This document shows, in pieces, positions 6,654-10,827 of a stretch of 10,827 bases of DNA; the first letter of the stretch is position 1, and every line of letters starts with the position of its first letter. The notes beneath the pieces were generated by a model. It worked only from the letters and a program-made list of their open reading frames with translations. It had not been told where the DNA came from and did no database searches. This stretch comes from JASJBU01 sp039714735 (lineage in GTDB: Bacteria > Pseudomonadota > Gammaproteobacteria > Chromatiales > Chromatiaceae), in assembly GCA_039714735.1 (NCBI GenBank), contig JBDLIT010000137.1:1-10827 (forward strand). The letters run 5' to 3'. A program made the translations under genes and the position numbers.

Positions 6654-7115
6654 CTATCGGGAGATTATGATGCTCCCTGCGCTGGCTATGGAAGTGTAAT
6701 ACACCCGTCCAATGATAATGATTAAAAACGGGCCAATAATAACCAGCCCCGCCAGGAGTATATTGCCGAGTGCTTTCCATGCAGAAAATCCTTGAACTTG
6801 CCCTAAGCACTTTATGAATACGACAATTACCCATATTTCTATTGCTATTTTAATTGCAGCAATAAAACCTAACAAGATAAAAGCTAATGAAGGATTCGTA
6901 TCAATTCTTGGCGTCTCGATTGTGAATGCCTCTTGACCGAATAGTGCAAGCGCGGGAATCCAGATTACCAATGCCCATATTAACGGTACGCTGGACCAAG
7001 CTATTGCAGCACGAATATTCTGCGATGAGGCTTTTCCACCAAGCCAGTTTCCTGTCCAGCGAATTAGTGCACCAACTATATATAAGCTAATTATCCCGCC
7101 AATCCACCTCGATGA
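6654..7115 (-). pseudogene. YIP1-family membrane protein, 5' end missing
   Basis: The reading frame is open from just after a TAG at 7116-7118 to the TAG at 6654 and encodes about 153 residues with three or four hydrophobic segments. It starts mid-protein with IGGIISLYIVGALIRWTG, then WLGGKASSQNIRAAIAWSSVP and ends with KCLGQVQGFSAWKALGNILL plus a final hydrophobic helix, the pattern of bacterial YIP1-domain proteins. No ATG or GTG occurs in the first 48 codons; the first near-standard start is a TTG at 6971, which would delete the first conserved block. Intact relatives carry an N-terminal region before the GGIIxLY helix, absent here, so I read this as a 5'-truncated remnant. It converges on the lipoprotein gene. 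A short translated product from 6971 cannot be excluded. Confidence 0.65.
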
Positions 7116-7187
7116 CTACTCATCTTTGGTTCACCGGCATCCATTCCAAACTCTTCATGTGTTACCCAAAACCTTCAGGATACAAAT

Positions 7188-7220
7188 CCTATTCGATATA
7201 TCGATGAAATGTCGAATAGG
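7188..7220. repeat. Inverted repeat with nested 12-bp palindrome
   Basis: CCTATTCGA (7188-7196) is matched exactly by TCGAATAGG (7212-7220). Inside lies a perfect 12-bp palindrome TCGATATATCGA (7193-7204) that competes with the outer pairing. There is no T-run beside it. It could be an operator, a recombination site or an insertion scar; nothing decides between these. Confidence 0.6.
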
Positions 7221-7262
7221 TCCAACCCCACACTTTCCCCACAAGTCCATGTTTTTTTTTGA

Positions 7263-7287
7263 TACATATGGACATAGTCCATATGTA
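7263..7287. repeat. Perfect 11-bp inverted repeat with 3-nt spacer
   Basis: TACATATGGAC (7263-7273), spacer ATA, GTCCATATGTA (7277-7287): eleven of eleven positions pair. The T9 run at 7252-7260 lies on the wrong side to make it an intrinsic terminator on either strand. The short spacer would suit a dimeric DNA-binding protein, but no promoter or regulator gene adjoins it. Confidence 0.7.
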
Positions 7288-7403
7288 CCGAATTAACAGA
7301 TCGCTTTTACGTTCGAGAAGATTGACTGTGAAGAGGTACGTGCCGTCAGGCATGGTTGCGGCGATAATCGGCTATGTTGGAATTATGCTTGCCATCCACA
7401 TGC

Positions 7404-7433
7404 GGCGGAAGGCGCTGCGCTTTTCCGCCCTAC
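7404..7433 (+). repeat. REP-like hairpin, second member of the GCGCTGCGC family
   Basis: GGCGGAA (7404-7410) pairs with TTCCGCC (7423-7429) around the core GGCGCTGCGC and is followed directly by CTAC. The order GGA-xx-GCGCTGCGCTT-x-TCC-xx-CCTACA is shared with the element ending at 3065, but stem bases differ in matched fashion, so pairing is conserved while sequence changes. A further hairpin, GCCGAT/ATCGGC (7449-7475), also runs into a CCCTAC tail and may be a more diverged unit. Confidence 0.65.
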
Positions 7434-7564
7434 AAGGACGTAGGAAGTGCCGATTATGCAGGAGCAATTATCGGCTGCCCTACGCGCTCGGGGAGCTCAT
7501 CGTCAAGGCATCCACGGTGCAGGGGAACAATTAGGAACAATAGTGGCATTGGAGACAGACCACG

Positions 7565-7681
7565 TTTTCTGCTTTAGAAGTTTATGACATATTGTTGGGA
7601 GACACTTTTAACGCGACCTACTTTCTAATATGTGATTTACAGAAACGTGGCGTAAATGGAATCTTCGAACAGCATGGCTCA
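7565..7681 (+). pseudogene. IS4-family transposase remnant
   Basis: About 39 codons without a stop read DILLGDTFNATYFL, then CDLQKRGVNGIFEQHGS. This is the internal block of IS4-family DDE transposases around their second catalytic Asp (GD-x-x-x-x-x-YF-L...G-x-x-x-x-FEQ-x-G). Nothing transposase-like precedes or follows in any frame: upstream is repeat DNA, and downstream the frame continues into unrelated residues. No terminal inverted repeats could be assigned. It is a small fossil of an insertion sequence and marks this block as one that has taken mobile elements. Confidence 0.65.
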
Positions 7682-7729
7682 TGTTGGCTCTGCCTCATTA
7701 ACCGGACATCTTTTTTCTGCGGGATTTTC

Positions 7730-7759
7730 TTGCCACATGGCCCCGTGAATGGGAATATT
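7730..7759 (+). promoter_or_regulatory. Candidate promoter for the flavoprotein gene
   Basis: TTGCCA (7730-7735) and AATATT (7754-7759) are separated by 18 nt, a partial match to sigma-70 hexamers, with the -10 ending 35 nt before the flavoprotein ATG. It is the best pair in the leader, but hexamer matches this loose occur by chance. Confidence 0.3.
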
Positions 7760-7794
7760 TCACCTAATCTTAGCCATCCAAACCTGGGGTCGGG

Positions 7795-9459
7795 ATGTCC
7801 AACAAACAATCATCAATGCAACGGGTCCTGGCGGCTTGGCATGACCTGCTGGGAGCGGAGCGCATCCTGGCCGGCAAAGAGGCGACCTTGCGCTACGGCA
7901 GCAACACCGTCGCCATCGAACAGGCGCTACCGGCCGCCCTGCGCCCGGAGCGGCGGGAGCAGCTGCCGGAGCTGGTACGCATCGCCAACCAATTCCGCAT
8001 TCCCATCTATCCGGTCAGCACCGGCAACAATTGGGGCTATGGAAACCGTATCACCCCGGTACCGGGGGCGGTGTTGGTGGACCTCGGGGATCTGAACCGG
8101 ATCCTGCAGCTGGACCCGGAAAGCGGCCTGGTTACCCTGGAGCCTGGTGTCACCCAGGGCCAACTGGATACCTATCTGCACCAGCAGGGGCTGGATTTCA
8201 TGGTGCCGGTGACCGGCGCCGGCCCCAGCTGCAGCCTGATCGGCAATGCCCTGGACCGAGGCTATGGGCTCACCCCCTACTCAGATCACTTCGGCGCGGT
8301 GATGGCGCTGGAAGCGGTACTGCCCAGTGGCGAGATCTACCGTTCTGCCCTGACCGAGATGGGGGGTGCGGCCGTGGACCAGGCCTACAAGTGGGGCATC
8401 GGTCCCTACATCGACGGTCTCTTCCCCCAGGGCGGCTACGGTATCGTCACGCAAATGACCATTGCCCTGGCGCCGCGGCCGGAGTGCGTGGAGTCCTTCT
8501 TCTTCAGCGTGGCGCAGGACGACCAGCTGGAGCAGACCCTGGAGGTGTTGCGCCGCATCCTGCACGGTGCCGGTTCGGTCACCGGCTACATCAGCGTGAT
8601 GAATCCCATACGCGCCCTCTCCATGCTGGCCCCTTCGCCCTACAAAGAGCTTCCGGCGGGCAGCACGGTGCCGCCGGAACTGGAAGCACGGCTGGCGAAA
8701 CAGTACCGGGCGCGGGCCTGGACCGGTGTCGGCGCCATCTACGGCAAACCGGAGATGGTCAAGGCAGCGCGCCGCCTGATTCGCCGCGAGCTGCGCGGAT
8801 GTGCCGTGACCACCACTTTTCTGACCGAGAGTCGTATCCGGTTGCTGAAAGGGCTGCTGACACCGTTAAAATTCCAGCCGTTCCGCCGGCTGCTTTCCCT
8901 CATCGAAGTGCTGGAGGAGTCCATCCACTTCACCAATGGCCATCCCAGCGAAGTCGCCCTGCCGCTGGCCTACTGGAAAACCGGCCGGGACCCGCGGGCC
9001 GGCGACGGCCTGGACCCTGCCCGGGATGGTTGCGGCATCATTTGGTACACCCCCCTGGTGCCCCTGGACGGAAGCCGGGCGCGGGATTACGTGGAGATGG
9101 TCAAGCGCGTCTGCCTCCAGCACGGCTTCGATCCCATGATCAATCTGACCAGCTTCTCGCCCTACTGCCTCAACAGTACCATCCCAATCCTCTTCGACCC
9201 AGCAGACCCGCAGGAGTCGCAACGCGCCCACGCCTGTTACCGCGCACTGTTCCAGGCCGGCCGCGAGCTGGGCTTCATTCCCTACCGCATCGGCAGCCAG
9301 TCCATGGACCTCTTCACCGGAGAGGAGACACCCTTCTGGCGCCTTGCCACCAGCATCAAGCAGGCCCTGGACCCCAATGGCATCCTGGCGCCGGGACGCT
9401 ATTCGCTGGCCGATTCGGTGAAGGAAGAGTCCACCATAGACACGGTTGTGAACAAATAA
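7795..9459 (+). CDS. VAO/PCMH-type FAD-dependent oxidoreductase (4-cresol dehydrogenase flavoprotein-like)
   Basis: A 554-residue flavoprotein close in length to vanillyl-alcohol oxidase and p-cresol methylhydroxylase. The FAD-binding half shows PVSTGNNWGYG (73-83, pyrophosphate loop), VLVDLGDLNRILQLDPESG, GNALDRGYGLTPYSDHFG (150-167) and LFPQGGYGIVTQMTIAL (209-225). The C-terminal cap ends with LDPNGILAPGRY (525-536), typical for FAD-linked oxidases of this group. Relatives oxidise para-alkyl or para-hydroxymethyl phenols; I could not place the covalent FAD residue with confidence (Tyr418 in WYTP and Tyr457 are candidates). No cytochrome c subunit gene, as in pchC, lies beside it, so the electron acceptor is open: oxygen or an unlinked cytochrome. 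The start has GGGG about 5-8 nt upstream. No signal peptide is seen. The gene is much GC-richer than the lipoprotein gene in the same block. Confidence 0.85.
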   Translation: MSNKQSSMQRVLAAWHDLLGAERILAGKEATLRYGSNTVAIEQALPAALRPERREQLPELVRIANQFRIPIYPVSTGNNWGYGNRITPVPGAVLVDLGDLNRILQLDPESGLVTLEPGVTQGQLDTYLHQQGLDFMVPVTGAGPSCSLIGNALDRGYGLTPYSDHFGAVMALEAVLPSGEIYRSALTEMGGAAVDQAYKWGIGPYIDGLFPQGGYGIVTQMTIALAPRPECVESFFFSVAQDDQLEQTLEVLRRILHGAGSVTGYISVMNPIRALSMLAPSPYKELPAGSTVPPELEARLAKQYRARAWTGVGAIYGKPEMVKAARRLIRRELRGCAVTTTFLTESRIRLLKGLLTPLKFQPFRRLLSLIEVLEESIHFTNGHPSEVALPLAYWKTGRDPRAGDGLDPARDGCGIIWYTPLVPLDGSRARDYVEMVKRVCLQHGFDPMINLTSFSPYCLNSTIPILFDPADPQESQRAHACYRALFQAGRELGFIPYRIGSQSMDLFTGEETPFWRLATSIKQALDPNGILAPGRYSLADSVKEESTIDTVVNK

Positions 9460-9601
9460 GGGCGTGCTCATAGGGCTATAACCCTGGTTTCTCAACTCGC
9501 CGGAAACCGCCGATGTACCAGGCCGCTCACCATCAGCACCGTCACCCTCGCCCGCAACGCCAAGCTGCTCTATCTGCGGGAGGGGTGGCATGAAAGTATT
9601 T
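9460..9601 (+). other. Noncoding stretch behind the flavoprotein gene
   Basis: No gene is recognised. An AGGG/CCCT mini-hairpin (9472-9485) is too short to call a terminator. The flavoprotein frame stays open for 47 codons beyond its TAA to a TAG at 9601-9603, with a stretch TVTLARNAKLLYLREGW that looks protein-like but which I cannot assign; it may be a scrap of another gene or chance. Confidence 0.35.
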
Positions 9602-9660
9602 AGAATAATAGGTGATACGTTTTCCGCTATCTAATTAATCGTGGTCGGCCCCCCTATTCT
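9602..9660. repeat. Short segment bounded by imperfect inverted repeats at the CBS junction
   Basis: AGAATAATAGG (9602-9612) and CCTATTCT (9653-9660) are inverted apart from a 3-nt insertion. The right arm ends exactly where similarity to the CBS gene begins (9661). The segment includes ATTAATCGTGGTCGGCCCCCC, which resembles small transposon-associated repeats by eye. This could be a MITE-like remnant or the scar of the rearrangement. Confidence 0.4.
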
Positions 9661-9780
9661 AATCTGCAAAAAAGGGAAGATTACAATACCGGTTTCCTGT
9701 TTCTAGAGCAGGATGGCCGTTATCTTGGCGTAATCACCCGGATTGGGGTGGCGAAATTGATCCTCGAGACCGGCTGTTGA
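9661..9780 (+). pseudogene. 3' remnant of a second CBS-domain gene copy
   Basis: Forty codons including the stop align with codons 111-149 of the intact CBS gene. 32 of 39 residues are identical (QK-REDYNTG-FLFLEQ, GRYLGVITRIGVAKLILE and TGC before TGA). Of 17 codons that differ, 10 are synonymous, which suggests that the copy diverged for some time while still coding. The first 110 codons are missing and no start is available, so it cannot make a CBS protein. It marks the right end of the accessory block. Confidence 0.85.
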
Positions 9781-9819
9781 TTCCATGCCTGGTTGCAGGT
9801 TGGTAGGTTCAATTGGCTG
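9661..9819 (+). repeat. Right copy of the ~159-bp imperfect direct repeat
   Basis: It comprises the CBS remnant plus 39 nt of downstream noncoding DNA, collinear with 5719-5877. GCCTGGTTGC, TGGTAGGTT and TGGCTG are shared after the stop. The noncoding tail is as similar as the coding part, so the duplicated unit extended beyond the gene. Confidence 0.85.
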
Positions 9820-9897
9820 TTGGCTCTTAACTGCCTTAGCCACGTACAACCAAACAGCCCAGAACGGCAATGAGCTGCTATTCAGATATACAGAATC

Positions 9898-9920
9898 AAA
9901 AAACCCCGCACGAAGCGGGG
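9898..9920 (-). terminator. Intrinsic terminator of the DUF4382 gene
   Basis: Read on the minus strand: CCCCGC (complement of 9915-9920) and GCGGGG (complement of 9904-9909) form a perfect 6-bp GC stem with a TTCGT loop, followed by six T (9898-9903 on the plus strand are A). It lies about 20 nt beyond the DUF4382 stop. There is no T-run on the other side, so it acts in one direction. Confidence 0.85.
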
Positions 9921-9940
9921 CCAGTGATTTCAATTCTTAG

Positions 9941-10827
9941 TTAAATGGTAGGAGGAGGGAAATGAACGTTCGTGGTTTGATTTGTCTCCACATCAGCATT
10001 CTGACCAACTCCGCTGGTCTCCCCGTCAGTGAATATCACATCATCACCTACCAGGTTTAATGAATTATTATTCTGATCCACTTCCATGTCGTCAATATCA
10101 CATGTTAGCGCCACAGTGTATGGGGCTGGACCTGCAGTGCTGTCAGTTGGTAGGAAGGCCGCTACATACTGATAAGAAGTGGAGTCTGCATCGTAAAGCA
10201 CTTTGGCGGAGGTCAGAACATCATCTGTTTCATGATAGTCATCAGGCACTGCATCATGACCTTCATAGACATAGATTTTACAGCCGGTATCCGTGTCGGA
10301 AATTGTTCCTGGGATCAGTGATGCCGCAACAGTCCCGGTGATTTTCCCGGTTTCTGCCAGATCTATCAAGCGCAGGGTGGGGCGTAGTTTGTAATTCCCC
10401 GATGGTTGTTTATTGAGGGATTTTGCTAGATCCACATCAATCATGAAGTGTGCCTCACCACTCGCTGGAACCACTATGCCACGGTTTAGCTTTAGTCCAC
10501 TTTGTTCATCATCACAACTGGGGCATTGCAGTTCTTTCAGCCCTTCAGAATCCCTGACATAAGAGAGCGACTCATCGATATCAAGTCTAATCCAGTTGTA
10601 GCGACCGGCCTTCACTTGCTCAGTGTCCAAGAGCGGCACACTCAACTCACCCTGCAGGGAGCTCAGAGCAACCGTATTGTTTGCGGAAAGTGCATTCTCA
10701 GAAGGTAGATTATTTATGCAGGCAGTATCATCAGTGTAGGTACTGGGATCGTAAGGAATCTGGATTATGTCACCCTCAGAATGGTGCAATGAGATGCCAG
10801 TGAAATGGATACAGACAACAACATCCT
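9941..10827 (-). CDS. DUF4382 domain-containing protein (partial, N-terminus outside window)
   Basis: 295 residues are visible; the frame remains open to the right edge, so the TTG at 10789 is not the true start. At the edge it reads VVVCIHFTGISLHHSEGD, the early strand of the DUF4382 domain. It continues through LLDTEQVKAGRYNWIRLDID and ends that domain with SGNYKLRPTLRLID. A second beta-rich module follows (GTVAASLIPG...CKIYVYEGHDAVPDDY...YQYVAAFLPTD...PYTVALTCDIDD), like the carboxypeptidase-regulatory-type domain often found behind DUF4382. Proteins of this class are usually exported and often lipidated; the signal would be outside the window. Paired cysteines (LQCPSCDD, CKIY, TCDID) fit an extracytoplasmic protein. 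Function is unknown. It ends in a clear terminator and faces the CBS remnant. Confidence 0.8.
   Translation of the reverse strand, partial: DVVVCIHFTGISLHHSEGDIIQIPYDPSTYTDDTACINNLPSENALSANNTVALSSLQGELSVPLLDTEQVKAGRYNWIRLDIDESLSYVRDSEGLKELQCPSCDDEQSGLKLNRGIVVPASGEAHFMIDVDLAKSLNKQPSGNYKLRPTLRLIDLAETGKITGTVAASLIPGTISDTDTGCKIYVYEGHDAVPDDYHETDDVLTSAKVLYDADSTSYQYVAAFLPTDSTAGPAPYTVALTCDIDDMEVDQNNNSLNLVGDDVIFTDGETSGVGQNADVETNQTTNVHFPPPTI

Larger units (their letters stand above)
7116..7564. other. Gene-free stretch rich in palindromes and REP-like hairpins
   Basis: No reading frame here looks like protein. It contains, left to right: an inverted repeat at 7188-7220, a run of nine T (7252-7260), a perfect 25-bp palindrome at 7263-7287, a REP-like hairpin at 7404-7433 and another hairpin at 7449-7475. 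ATAATCGGC at 7364-7372 is the exact reverse complement of GCCGATTAT at 7449-7457, so alternative long-range pairing around the REP is possible. Near the right end GGAGACAGACCACG (7552-7565) is partly complementary to CGTGGTCGGCCCCC at 9640-9653. The appearance is that of insertion and deletion scars. Confidence 0.5.

Noticed and set aside
7252..7287. Palindrome plus T9 run as an intrinsic terminator
   Set aside because: On the plus strand the T-run precedes the hairpin, and on the minus strand the hairpin is followed by A, so neither direction fits.
7364..7475. CRISPR-like array
   Set aside because: The repeated pieces are inverted hairpin arms of REP-like type, not regularly spaced direct repeats with unique spacers.
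7259..7534. 91-codon plus-strand frame across the palindrome and REP-like hairpins
   Set aside because: Its sequence is repeat DNA read through; basic, low-information residues and no ribosome site.
7592..8095. 167-codon frame beginning in the transposase scrap
   Set aside because: Only the first 30 codons resemble a transposase; the rest is leader DNA and an out-of-frame overlap with the flavoprotein gene.
8031..9473. 480-codon plus-strand frame inside the flavoprotein gene
   Set aside because: Gly/Pro/Arg-rich composition is what a GC-rich gene gives in an alternative frame; the overlapping frame has the full set of VAO-family motifs.
8866..9591. 241-codon minus-strand frame opposite the flavoprotein gene
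   Set aside because: Antisense shadow without recognisable domain or ribosome site.
5840..9660. Complete genomic island or prophage with its own integrase
   Set aside because: No integrase, recombinase, tRNA target or exact attachment-site duplication was seen; only diverged repeats support an insertion.

Overview
The window looks like a gammaproteobacterial chromosome segment of moderate to high GC. The gene set fits this: a QmcA/NfeD pair, a TtcA-family tRNA thiolase, OsmC, a medium-chain quinone reductase and REP-like repeats built on a GCGCTGCGC core. A free-living or symbiotic sulfur-oxidising lineage (Chromatiales-like) would fit, but that placement is a guess from gene content; no rRNA or tRNA is present to test it.

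Left part (1-5838) is ordinary housekeeping or stress chromosome. A minus-strand pair, OsmC then a dienelactone-hydrolase-like protein (running off the left edge), is followed by a minus-strand 4Fe-4S uracil-DNA glycosylase-family gene. A plus-strand pair (two-helix membrane peptide, overlapping a zinc-free quinone oxidoreductase) converges on a minus-strand qmcA-nfeD operon across a REP-like element. Divergent from qmcA is a plus-strand operon in which a short TtcA-family protein overlaps by 4 nt a two-CBS-domain protein.

Central part (about 5840-9660) looks like an accessory insertion. It holds an AT-richer lipoprotein gene, a YIP1-family membrane gene lacking its 5' end, 676 bp without intact genes containing perfect palindromes, REP-like hairpins and a scrap of IS4-family transposase, and then an intact GC-rich VAO/PCMH-type flavoprotein oxidoreductase. 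The right end of this block is a 40-codon remnant of a second copy of the CBS gene plus the noncoding DNA behind it. It is about 80% identical to the 3' end of the intact CBS gene, so the whole block sits between two imperfect direct repeats of about 159 bp.

Right part (9898-10827) returns to normal gene organisation: a minus-strand DUF4382-domain protein that runs off the right edge and ends in a clear intrinsic terminator. The simplest reading is that ttcA-like/CBS and the DUF4382 gene, or a second CBS copy next to the latter, were once closer together and that the central block was acquired or rearranged between them. I found no CRISPR array, complete IS or phage module, and no clearly new multi-gene system. 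The most worthwhile leads are the CBS-flanked insertion and the TtcA-family/CBS gene pair.
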